The position numbers were made by a program, and so were the translations under genes. From Mrakia gelida (taxonomy: Eukaryota; Basidiomycota; Tremellomycetes; Cystofilobasidiales; Mrakiaceae): DNA of 64,000 bases. How positions within the stretch are numbered: the stretch's first letter is position 1; every line of letters starts with the position of its first letter. The notes under the pieces were generated by a model, which was given only the letters and a program-made list of their open reading frames with translations, ran no database searches and was not told the origin of the DNA. This document shows, one piece after another, positions 11,076 to 20,619 of the stretch. The stretch lies in NCBI GenBank assembly GCA_024345305.1, contig BRON01000002.1, forward strand, positions 1 to 64,000, given 5' to 3'.

Positions 11076-11518
11076 CTAAAGGTAAGCCCTCTTTACCAGA
11101 CATACTAGAGCCACCCCTCGACGACTCCAGCTGTTTACATTCCCTGATTTCGGCCTTGAATATACAGGGCAGCTGAAAGAGAGAGGATGGAGCTCCTCCG
11201 AAAAGAACTCGCGGAAGTCAGCTCGAGCTCGCCCTCTCCTTCGTTTTGAGGTACCTCTCGGGAGAATCACTGTCGACGATGCAGATCTTCTCGTACGGAG
11301 CCGTGCTTCTGATACATTGTACTTCATGGGTAGATCTCGCTGGTCGTCTTTCCCGTTTGCGATTCGGTGGGAAGGGGAGGGAGAACGAACGGGCGCAAGT
11401 TGCGTATCCCTCCAAAAGGGCTGCTGGAACGGTCGAGGGATACGCATGCGTATCCCGAGGGATACGCAGAGGCCCGTTCCTGCCTCCAGGAACGGGGCGC
11501 ATACGGTTAGGAAGCGTG
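11076..11518 (-). pseudogene. Orphan copy of the helicase C-terminal tail at the right edge of the array
   Basis: An open frame on the minus strand (stop at 11076) encodes the same tail as the end of the full gene (shared RIANGK, GTSKRRRGRARADFREFF and ARFLTVCAPFL versus TFLTVCAPFL). There is no helicase lobe to its right: homology ends near 11518 and unrelated sequence follows. It is either a remnant of a lost third unit or simply the leader sequence that happens to be open. The part over the cassette is translated into different residues in the two copies, so this stretch is unlikely to be selected as protein. Confidence 0.5.
11401..11495. repeat. Palindromic junction cassette, right copy, with different arm words
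   Basis: The geometry is identical to the left cassette at a constant offset of 6838. Arms are TGCGTATCCCT at 11401-11411, then a 24-bp spacer, AGGGATACGCA at 11436-11446, its reverse complement with one mismatch at 11447-11457, and AGGGATACGCA again at 11458-11468. Five bases later the stem CCGTTCC (11474-11480) and stem GGAACGG (11489-11495) enclose the loop TGCCTCCA, the reverse complement of the left copy's loop. The spacer GCTGCTGGAACGGTC is the same in both. Length is preserved exactly; only the arm sequence differs. Confidence 0.95.
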
Positions 11519-12540
11519 CGAGCGCCTCAGTTCGAGCGTTGTGATTTCCGGTTTCTGACTCGCCCAAGGATGGAGAATGGGAGGGAGAAAGCTTTTCGAG
11601 GGTCCTCTCTTTCGAGTGGACGAGGTATGGCTCGATTAAGCCACCAAGGAAAGTTTGCGCTCAGGGAAGATGGATTGATGTCAAAGACGCATAGGTTCTG
11701 TTTGAGAGGAAAGCAGGGTGCTCAGAAGAGCGAAGTGGGAGCAAAAGCGTTGGTTTGTTGCCTCTCCACTGGACGGGTGAAGATTTTCACTCGAGACCCG
11801 TTTCAGATGGTGAGATATCTAGTACAAGGGTTAGTTCGCGGATTGAACTGGTTGAAAAGCTCAAAGGACACGGAGGATTTGCCCGATTCGCTTTGAACGG
11901 ATTCTGAGCACTTGATGAGATCTATACAATCGAGTCCTGCTGGGACGAATTCTAGATCTATACTTGTTTGAGTGCTAGCGACTTGTATGCTAGTAGAACA
12001 TCGAAGGAGAGAGTTGGCGTTCACTTTCAGCTCAATCTGAGCACTTTGGCTCGTTTTCGTTTTCGTTTCCAGTCTCCCTCGTTCGTTCTCGAAGATTTTA
12101 TCTCGCGAGTCTTTTCAGAACGCGAGATCTATGGCTCGGGGCGTCCTCATTTCTGCAGCTTTGCGTCCACGATCAGGTAGAAGTACAAAGCTGCGAACCT
12201 AGCGTTTGAGCTGAACTAGGCCTGTTCTGAGATCTGTGCAACCCGATCCTCTTGAGGTTGGTCGAAAGGCGCCAACCATTCAGTTGGCATTGACATTAGG
12301 GTGGACGTACCCTGATGTACAGAAGTCCCAACAACCGCAACGACGTTGGTTTGTGCTTTGAGGTGGTTTGACCTTCCTTCGGCTCTCTTTTCCTTGCAGC
12401 AGAATGAGTTCGAGTTGAACTCTCTCTCGTCTGAAGGAGTTTGATAGATCAAAGAACGCAGCTTCGGACGCTGCTTGACAGAAGGGGGGGGGGGGTTTAG
12501 GGTTATTCGAACAGATGTGACTCCTCGGGTCTTCCTCTGC
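11519..12540. other. Unassigned sequence to the right of the array
   Basis: I find no exon chain that I can support. The sequence is less GC-rich than the array, contains a repeated GATCTATAC near 11917 and 11953, and has a G-run (about 12 Gs) at 12485-12495 followed by TTTAGGGTTA. It behaves like a buffer zone between the repeated subtelomeric units and degenerate genes. Confidence 0.4.
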
Positions 12541-13675
12541 AGTCTTCTTGTCCTTCCAACGGTCATTGAGAAGCTCACCGGCGCCATCCCATCAGCGTGC
12601 GTCGCGTTCCTTTGTTATCCTTGTTTCAAACGCGTTGTCGCTGAACTCGCCCGTCGAGCCTCGCGAGTGGTCACCAAAGCCGAACGAGGAACGGTCGCGT
12701 CCAACGAATCCGTCATCCAGCTATACGAGATCGGGATCGCCTCTCTCAAGGCTCAACTCGCTGTCATCCAGGTCCCTCTCGCGACGAGACTTGCCGAATC
12801 CGGACAACTACAGCGGTAGCGAGGATGAGCATCAGGAGGAGCTCGAGTCGGAGAAGGAGAGGTTGAGAGAGGTTCAGTCGGAGAGGGCCAAGGTGAGTTG
12901 TTTGCGAGCGGGTTTCAATCGTTCTCTCTTCTCGACCTGACTAGGGCTTTGGTGGTGGTTGATGCAGTCCGAACAAGAGGTCTACCAACTCGAGCTGCGA
13001 CGAACAAAGCTCCAGAGTCAGATTCACGCGATGTGAGCTCCCTTGTCTCCTCTTCTCCCATTCCCCCTTCTCGACGACGCTCCGACTCGATCATCGTTTC
13101 CACCCTAGAAGTCCGAGTTCACCCTCCGAAGACCGGAGGGATGGATGCGCTGAAGGAGGAGGTTTCGAACGTGAAGGTGAGCTCGCATTTGGTCGAGGCT
13201 GAAAGGAATTAGGGTTAGTCCACCGAGCGAGAAGAGTCAGCTGCCGCCATCTCGAAGGACCTCGACTCGGTCTCGACGGATCGAATCTCGTCGAACGAGG
13301 AACTCGCAAGACTTCAGGCTCAAGTCAACGAGCTCATCAAGCTTCGGGAGCAGGATGGGATGTCAGCCAAGGCTCAGTCCTCCTCAGGGCACCATCGCTT
13401 CTCTCCGAGCTCTGATGAGGGAACAAGGCGACCAACCAAGTCGGACGCTTCAAGCTCAGTTCCTCGCCGCCGACTCAGCGAGGAAGCAGGTAACGAGACA
13501 CCCTCATCGCGACCACGGAACCTTCGGACGTCGTTCAGCTAAGGATCTTGATCTTAGTCAGCGAGTAAACTGCTTTGTCAAGCTTCCGAACACGAGGTTG
13601 AGGCTCAGACTCTTGATATCCAAAGTTAACGAGGCGAGAAACAGTCGAAACCGAAAGTCACAACGCTCGAACTGA
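12541..13675 (+). pseudogene. Degenerate coiled-coil protein fragment
   Basis: Several exon-like pieces read as a serine-rich region (SPLSRLNSLSSRSLSRRDLP), an acidic patch (YSGSEDEHQEELESEKERL) and heptad-type coiled coil (EVYQLELRRTKLQSQIHAM; SSNEELARLQAQVNELIKL). These are separated by GTGAG...AG segments as in other genes here. The chain is interrupted by in-frame stops near 13155 and 13630 and by frame changes, and no start or end could be fixed. I do not recognise the parent family; a Golgin- or kinesin-like coiled coil is possible but unproven. Confidence 0.45.
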
Positions 13676-14255
13676 GGAGGGAGAGAAAGACTTGGGTTCC
13701 ACGCTTTTTACAAACGTGACACTTTGAGGTATCCCAGCGCTCAAGAGGGTGAGCGAAGGAGAGGGCTCGGATACTAGTAGAGCATGATCAAATTCGTCTG
13801 TAGGGATGGTGGAGTCCAACAACAGCACCCTCCCTCGTTCGACTTCCCAAGAGTGAGCAGCCCACACGCTTCCCTCTCGCTTCCTTGCTTATCTCTCCAG
13901 CTCGTATGCCTCGAGGTTGACTCGACTCTTCGCTCTGCAGTTCCTCGAACAGCTCAAGACTCGTTCAGCGGAACCTGGAGCAAAGTATCTCAAGAGGTTC
14001 GTCGTCCCCCTCCTGTCACCTCTCCTCCTTCTTCCCTCCCTGGATTTGGGTCGTCAGAGTTCACTTCCTATCTCCAGCCTCCTCACCAACCTTGCTGACC
14101 TCGTCTCGTTATGTTCCCCCTTCAAGCAAAGCCTTTTAACGACTTCTGGGTTGCGGTTCGGGCGAGGGGCGAGAGCGAGAGAGGAGAAGCAAGTGAAGAG
14201 GAGAGGGGTGCGACGACGCGTCGAGCAAGATCCCTCTCTTTCCTTTTGAGGTGAG
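13676..14255 (+). other. Short exon-like remnants of unknown origin
   Basis: Two pieces look coding: FLEQLKTRSAEPGAKYLKR at about 13938-13997 and KPFNDFWVAVRARGESE at about 14130-14180, separated by an intron-like stretch. The surrounding frames contain stops, so this is probably a decayed gene or the tail of the preceding coiled-coil fragment. No function can be proposed. Confidence 0.3.
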
Positions 14256-15870
14256 ACCTCTGGTCACGGACTCTCTCGATGCCATGAATCCAATTGAGTA
14301 CGGCCAGCTCGTCTATGTTCAACGGCGCAGAGTCGTTTCTTGGGAGCCGCTGAGTCCCAGCGAGGAGCTGTAGAGTCACACTCACCAAGCCATCAGTTCT
14401 CTTTTGTTGGCCCTCATGGACTCGGATAGACGTCGGCCAGCGATCGAACAACGATGAGTTCGAAACTCGACGCGTCGTTCGTCGAAAGGAAACGAAAACT
14501 CACGGCAAACCCCGTCGTGGGATCCAGCAAGAAGGACGTATGAGCCAACCCCTGCCATGCCCCACTCCCAGCCTTCCTCCTTCCCTCCCAATCCACCTCG
14601 TTCACCATCAACGCCGTCGACCAATCGTCAGCTACAATATCCGAAGGTCCTTGAAGTGATGCGGACGCAGGGAGAAAGAGAGGTGGGATGCGTCGAACAA
14701 ACGGGTACTCCTTGATTGAGTGTTTGCTTCGAAAGGATCTCCACGATCCGACCGAGATAGTCGGTCGCAGGAGAGTAGATGAATTTGGTCCCTGGCTCGT
14801 GGATGAGAGGTTGGTTGAAGTGACGCTTTGAGAAAAGAAAGACGGCGCGTCGACGGATCAGCGTTCGGGTTCGCGTCGGCTTTGCCTTTCAGCGTTCCTC
14901 TGACTCACCTCCTCTTTAATGATGTTCGTCCAGTCCTTTACAGAGTTGTATCGCTTCAGATCTGGGGAGGGAACGAAGAGCGTGAGCGTCAGTTCGAGAC
15001 GTGGGCGAAGAAGACAAGCAAAAGGATGCAGACGAACCAGGAGAGTTCTTGTCGAGAGATAGACCAGACGAGTGGTTGAGAAGATGTCTAATGGTGACCT
15101 TGTTCTTAGCGGGTACGAAGACAGGTTTCCCCTCTGCTGACTAGCCCGTGAGCATCTCAGGAGCGACGAGCCCAGGCAAGATGGTCCCAGCTTCAGTGTC
15201 GAGAGTGTGGCGACCTTGGTCGATGAGTTGGAGGATTGCGAGCTGCCGGAGAGCAAGCAAGGGATGATAAGAGAAAAAGGTAAGAGCTCGGTCTTCGTCT
15301 CTGGAGTTTAAGAGCCAAAAGCAGACGCTCGAGAAGCATCGGAGACAAGTGACGGAGGAAGCAGTCGGTTGAGCTCGTCTTTGCGCTCGCTCTACGGGCC
15401 CCTCGCCCGGTCTTCTCCATCGCTCTACTACTCCCGACAAGGAGAAGATGGACCTCTTCTCGTACTCCTGAAACCCCGTCTTGGCCCGAGAACTGCGGGC
15501 ATGTCGAGGGAACGAGACATGCTCTTGTTCACTTCGCTGCGAGCTCTTGCTTCCTCCCTCCCCTCCTCCTCTTCCTCCCCGAAGGACAGTCAGAACCGAA
15601 AGAAAGACGGAAACTCATGAAGATCCTGAGCACCGTATTCGTGTTGATATCCTCGCCGTTCTTGTCCTTTCCGAACGAAGTCGAAAAGAGCTCGCTGTTC
15701 GCCGTGAGGACAGATGCGAAGAAGGGTCCTCGACCTGGGTTCGAAGGAGGGTGGAGATCTTCTTCTGAGCTGAATGAGAGAGGGAAGAAGGAGGAGGAGA
15801 CATCTGATGTGAAGGGAAGAGGAGAGGGTGAAGGGAGTAGGGCGAGAGTGATGGAAATCGGAGGGACGAA
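14256..15870 (-). pseudogene. Class C beta-lactamase-like / serine hydrolase pseudogene (PF00144 type)
   Basis: Minus-strand exons line up, in order, with landmarks of the beta-lactamase/LovD-type hydrolase family: ASVLTANSELFSTSFGKD (about 15718-15660), LAILQLIDQGRHTLDTEAG, LPGLVAPEMLTG, KNKVTIRHLLNHSSGLSLD (about 15100-15055), QPLIHEPGTKFIYSPATDY with LGRIVEIL (about 14800-14740), and GLAHTSFLLDPTTGFAV (about 14550-14500). A TAG at 15141-15143 interrupts the frame between MLTG and SAEGKPVF. A frame change separates the LGRIVEIL exon from the DWSTAL/GLAHTS exon. The catalytic SxxK segment is not recognisable, although the Tyr of the YxN-like motif is. The order of landmarks makes the family assignment firm and the lesions make loss of function likely. 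Confidence 0.8.
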
Positions 15871-17640
15871 AGGCGTCTTCATCCAAATGGCCGTCCTCGT
15901 TGTAAAGTCGTGACTAAACGAGTGCGAGGGCTCGCAATGTTCGATGACGAGAAGATCTGGTATGCAAGCTCTCTAACTCTACTTGCAAGACCCGCCTAAC
16001 TATTGGAGCCCGCCCACAGATCAGGGATGGACGCGACGTGGTGTGTCATCTTTGCGTTCTTGTCGGTTGCTCTGACTTCTCCTTTTCGCTTTCCCAAGAC
16101 GCTGGCTAATGTAGAACAAAACATGGATGCACATAAGAACAGAAAGTAAAGCTAATAGATCTACTCTCCAAGCGGAATTGAACTCGGACTCGGAAAGAGA
16201 AAACGAAGGTGAGACTCGGATCAGGTCGTCGCGTTCTCGTCAAGAAGCAGGGCGACCATCTTGACAAGTCCCTCCTTCCCCTCCTTGGAACGCACATCTC
16301 CGTCTCGAGCCCAACTGTCAGCGGAAGAGAGAGGTCCATCTCTTCTGCTGGCGAAGGACGAGACTCGGTGGTAAGATGGTCGTCCCAGTGTCACTCGCGT
16401 CGATGGATCTCGTCCTCCTCCTCCTCCTCCTCCTCTCCTCCCGAAGTCCTCGAGTCACCTCGCTTTGCCTCTACTAGCCGCAAATGCTCCTAGTGATCCT
16501 CGTCGCCGTCGGGTGTTATGAACCCTCCCTCCTTTCACCCTTCCCGTCGCTGTCGTCGGTTGTCGAGATCCGGGGACGAGCCGTCGAGTCTTCATTCCAG
16601 TTCAGAAAGAGTTCAAGTCGACCGAGGTGACCTGTGACGCGGAGAGAGAAGAAGGGTGGGGGGGAGAAGAGGAAAGGGAAGAGCTCTCGGGCGCGTGAGC
16701 ACGAGAAAAAACCGCAAGGGGGACAAAGATTGGACAAACTCACCTTGTCTCGAAGATGCGTCATCTTCTCAGCGTTCCAGAAAAGCTCAGTCCGCGTTGG
16801 CCGCGCCTTCGAGCCTCGTCGCGTCTTTGAGATCCAGCTCTGAAGGATCGATTGAGACTTAGACTGTTTGGCTCCGAAGGGGGTCTTCGAGAAGAGAGAA
16901 GACGAGGACGAGTGCTCGAAAAGGGATGAGCTCGAAGGAGGCTTTGGGTGAAGGGTTGACTTTCTGTGGAGCTGAGTCGGGTGATGAGATGAGTTTGAGA
17001 CGAGAGAAGTGAGTCGAGAGTTTAGTGCTTGCGAGAAGAGAAGTTGAGTCGAGAGAAGTTGATCAAATCGTGCGGTGCAAGTGATGGTTTGTACGAAGGA
17101 AGCTAATCACGATTTCTTTTATAGTAAATCAAGGGGGTTCCGCAGCCGGGTACGAAAGAGAGAGCAGGAGGCCGAGAGAGAGGACGTATGTATGGGGATG
17201 GGGACGAGGCCGAGGCAAAACGAGAGAGAGAGAGAGCAAAACAAAACGACACAACGGAGGAGAGCATTACCGAAAAGAGTGAGGGTTGGCGAGTTGGACG
17301 AGGGTTGACGAGATGGAGGGGACGGTGGAGTTCACTGCTCGTAACTATCAGTGTTCGAGAGGAAGAAAAGGAAGTCAACGGAGGAATACGGGAAGAGATC
17401 GAGCGACGAGGACCGAGGACGCGTCGAGGAGACTCACCCGAAGACCGACTGGTGAGAGGGTATCCGCGAGATCCGAGTCAAGTGGCTAATGGAAGGAGAG
17501 AAAAGACTAGCAAGCCGTGACCAAGGTGGGAGGGAGTCTGCAAAGTGTACAAGATAACTGGAGATGGGAGCGAAGCAAGCCGGCGACGCGTCGAGAAAGA
17601 CTAACCTAGCTCAGGATGACGAGGGCTTGTACTGGCGTAG
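15871..17640. other. Gene-poor stretch with simple repeats
   Basis: No exon chain that I trust on either strand. It contains a (CTC)n tract at about 16412-16435, a (GA)n tract at about 17222-17238, and several ACGCGTC words. A T-arm-like string near 16170-16190 (minus strand) has no matching acceptor stem, so no tRNA is called. Confidence 0.4.
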
Positions 17641-18900
17641 AGTTGGGTCGTAGATCTATTTAGGACGAAAGGGTAAACGAGTCAGCGAGAAGAGACGCGA
17701 AGGGAAGGAGTCGAGAAAGGAAAAGAAAGAGACGCGACTCGTCGAGCTGACCTTGAGCGAGTCCGGTATAGCGAGAGATTAGGGTGGCATGGCCGGGTAT
17801 AGTAGAGAAATAATAGCATTTTGGAGAAGGGAAGAAGAAGAAAAGAAAAGGAGTCAGTAAGAAGGAAGAGAGAGGGAAGGTGAGACACGACGCGTCGAAC
17901 GAAAGCCAAAAATAAAAGAAGGGAAGATCAGCGAGCTCGCCTGGAATCCCCACAAAGCTCACAGTGTCCTTGGTCGTGTCAAAGATCTTTGAGTCCTCGG
18001 GAGAGAAGAAGATGACGGTGGGAACTCCAAGGGGCAAAGTTGAGGAAGTGATGGTCTCCAAGGACAAAGTCGACGCAACCTCAGACGTCGACGCGGGAAA
18101 GAAAGAGAATCAGCTTCGAGCGAGAGATTGAAAGGGTAGAGAGAGGGACGACTCACTCAAGCCAGGTTGGGAGTTGAAGCAGTCCCGCTGCAGAAATGGC
18201 TGCTGTTTGAGTCCAAGGTAAACTCGTCCGACGAGGACGAAGACGAGTCGAACTCGGGCGATGCTGGGTCGAGGTTGTTGGTCGCTCATTGGATCCTGGC
18301 CTCCTCGAGGATCATTCCATAGGACATCTGAAAGAGGAAGGCATAGATGAGAGCGGCCGTTAGCTTGAGGCTCAAAGGACGCTGAAATCGAGGAGAGAGA
18401 AGAGACCGAGGAACTGCTGCTCACCTTGATCGAAGGGACATTGACGCTGTCGAAGAAGAAGCCTCGGGCGAGTCGTAGATGACGGCTTGATTTGCCTCCT
18501 TGTTCTCTTCGTAGTCTTCAAAGTCGTTGATGGCGGAAGTCTCCGTGAGTAGCCGGTTCTGGGAGAAAGAAGGGAGGCAGACAAAGGTGAGCTCGACCGA
18601 GAGGGAAGACAAGGGCGGCCAAGAAATAGACGACGGACGAACCTGAGTACTCTCAGCTGCTTGGTAGTTCTCGAAGTTGAAGCCAGTGGGGGTAAGAAGT
18701 GCCGATGAGGCTGGCGAGAGGGTCTGGAAGGATTGAGGAAGAAGAAGAGGAGGAGGAGGTCAGCGAAAGGGTCGACGCGACTTGACTTGATCCGAACGGA
18801 GAGGAGACAATCAACCTGGCTACTCTCTCTCACCAGCAGCTCTGTTCCCACTTGAGCGGCACAACCTGGAAGAGGCAAAGTCAATGAGAAGAACGGTCAG
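17641..18900 (-). pseudogene. Uncharacterised multi-exon gene remnant
   Basis: Well-formed introns separate minus-strand pieces reading GFNFENYQAAESTQ (about 18700-18650), NRLLTETSAINDFEDYEENK (about 18560-18500), DSPEASSSTASMSL, SYGMILEEARIQ followed by TGA, LDSNSSHFCSGTASTPN, and then GVPTVIFFSPEDSKIFDTTK with VSFVGIPG (about 18035-17942). The intron grammar is good, but an in-frame TGA (near 18288) and an uncertain 3' end (the exon with YFSTIPGHATLISRY near 17820-17760) point to decay. I do not recognise the family. Confidence 0.35.
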
Positions 18901-20560
18901 CCACGGAAAGCAAAGGAAAGAAGGGAGGAGCAGAAGGACGGGTCAAGATTGAAGCCTTCAGACTGCTAACCCTTTCTTTCCTTCGGCCTTCAATTGACTG
19001 TCTCCTTTGGGTCCACGAAAGGAACATCACTAACAGAGCGCTTCTGTTTGTAGGGCAATCTCAAAAAGAAGAAGAGGGCAGAAGGGAAGAGAGATACATG
19101 GAGAAAACGGCGCGACGGGTCCAACCAGAAAATGTAGAAGATGGGAATGGAAAGGGTGTCATGTCATTCGGTTCAAATATCTTCAGTAAAGGGTCTCACG
19201 AGAACCAGAAGGGAAGAGGACAAACTCCTTGACGACGACGGCGCCTTCTCCATCGCTTCCATTCGCTTCGACGCCCGTCCAACAACCAGCATCCACTCAA
19301 CCTCACCTATCCCTCCCCCTCTCCACCCCTCTCCCCCGTTATACGGACCGTCATCAACCTCCGTCTCTCCATACATGCTCTCCTTCGTTCGTTCGGCCGC
19401 GGGAGGAAGAAGTGAAGGAAGGGAAGAGCGACGTCGAGCTCAACCCTCCTTCTTCTCTTCTTACGAAGCTCGACACTCATCAAGCAGTCTCATCCTACCC
19501 GTCTCTTGCTGGGATACGGAGAGGATATATAGGGAGCTGCGTCGACGCTGAGGTTCGGCCGTAGACTCGATCTGGGGCACGTGGTGTGTTCGTTCAAAGG
19601 AGGGGAGGGAGGGGAGGTCGAGCTCGACGTTCCCCCTTCCCTTCCTTCGTTGGACGTTCGTTTGCAGCTCATCCTCCTTTTGCCGGTTCGTCTCCGCCGG
19701 ACGAGAATGCTAGGAGCTTCAGGGATGTGGTCAATCTGCTTGTTGGGAGGCTGGGAGGTGGATGGGTGGCTTGGTGGAGGAGGGTGGAAGGAAAGGAAGG
19801 GAGGTTGAGCTCAATGTTTGTCGTTCCTTCCTTCGTTCGTTCAACACTTGACGCTCGCGTGGAGTTCACGGCCCTCCACTCTGCTCAATTTCTTTAGGGA
19901 GGACAGGCGGGCTGTTGACGTGTTGTCGGACAGCTGGGAAGTGGTTGTATAGGTTGTTCAAAGGAAGGGAGAGGAGGGAGGGGAGAAAGGAGGGTCGAGC
20001 TCGGCCTTCGTTTGCTGGTTCGTTCATCCTCTACTTTGGCCCTTTCTTGACCTACTTTGCGGGAAGATGTCCCAGTGAGGGAGGACCTCCCCAACATGGA
20101 CAGACAGGGCTGCTCAGGGTCTTGGGATGTGGAGGGGAGCGGTTGAGGAAGGAACGGCACGTTGAGCTCCAGCTCAACCTTCCCTTCCTTCCTCCTTCGC
20201 TCCTCCCCTTCAATCCTTTATCCCCTTCCGCTTTCACATCGGATAAAGATACATCCTAACGGCCCTTGGGTATCCTGCCTTTCTTCTCCTACTCTCCTTC
20301 TTTTCTTTATCTCCTTCCGTCTTGTTTTTTGCTCTCCTCCGTCACTCTCTGCTCACGCCCTTCCTTGCTCCTTTCCAAGCGCTCAAGAGGTTGAGCAGGA
20401 AGGGTGGTCAAACAATCTCGACGCGTCTCTTTCTCTTCCCCTTCCCGTCGCTTCCCTTTTGATGAAGAGACATACAACATACAAGCCAAGAAGACCTAAA
20501 GAACAACCAAAACTGAGCCCAACTAGATGTAGAGCTAAATGAGGGGGAGCCGAAACAAAT
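18901..20560. repeat. Stretch with five loosely similar blocks spaced ~160-190 bp
   Basis: Blocks centred near 19430, 19620, 19805, 19995 and 20165 share the pattern purine-rich GGAAGGGAG, then TCGAGCTC or TTGAGCTC, then pyrimidine-rich TTCCTTCCTTCG. The spacing of about 160-190 bp resembles an exon-intron alternation. Minus-strand pieces between them such as FPAVRQHVNSPPVLPKEIE and LTTSLKLLAFSSGGDEP could be exons, but no frame continues from one to the next. The blocks could equally be relics of introns of a decayed gene. Confidence 0.3.
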
Positions 20561-20619
20561 GTAGAAACCGAAGCGAAGGCAAACCGAACAAAAGAAACCT
20601 CCGTTCCTCCTCCTCTCCT

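Larger units (their letters stand above)
1..11518. repeat. Tandem array of ~6.85 kb helicase-gene units
   Basis: Base 1 onward matches base 6849 onward almost base for base, and the match continues until about 4678 in the left copy and 11518 in the right copy. The offset drifts only from 6848 to 6832-6855 through small indels. The window therefore holds one complete unit (about 4679-11518) and the right-hand part of the unit to its left (1-4678), which runs off the window. Coding exons are nearly identical between copies, while the 5' non-coding parts carry more substitutions and indels. Head-to-tail copies of OrsD/RecQ-type helicase genes are typical of fungal subtelomeres; that the telomere lies to the left is an inference, since no telomere repeat is visible. 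Confidence 0.95.

Noticed and set aside
11246..11896. A 216-codon plus-strand open frame crossing the right cassette and the array edge
   Set aside because: It spans repeated and unique sequence, lacks any domain, and its left counterpart is broken differently. It is probably chance openness.
12485..13218. Telomere-like TTTAGGGTTA at 12496-12505 and TTAGGGTTAG at 13209-13218, next to the helicase array
   Set aside because: Each is less than two TTAGGG units and stands alone. Without a run of repeats they are not evidence of an interstitial telomere.
14858..15440. Overlapping minus-strand frames of 75-132 codons as separate small genes
   Set aside because: They are alternative frames of the beta-lactamase-like relic, which explains the region better.
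16130..16280. T-arm-like sequence (GAGTTCAATTCC on the minus strand) suggesting a tRNA
   Set aside because: No matching acceptor stem, D-arm or anticodon arm could be laid out at the required spacing.
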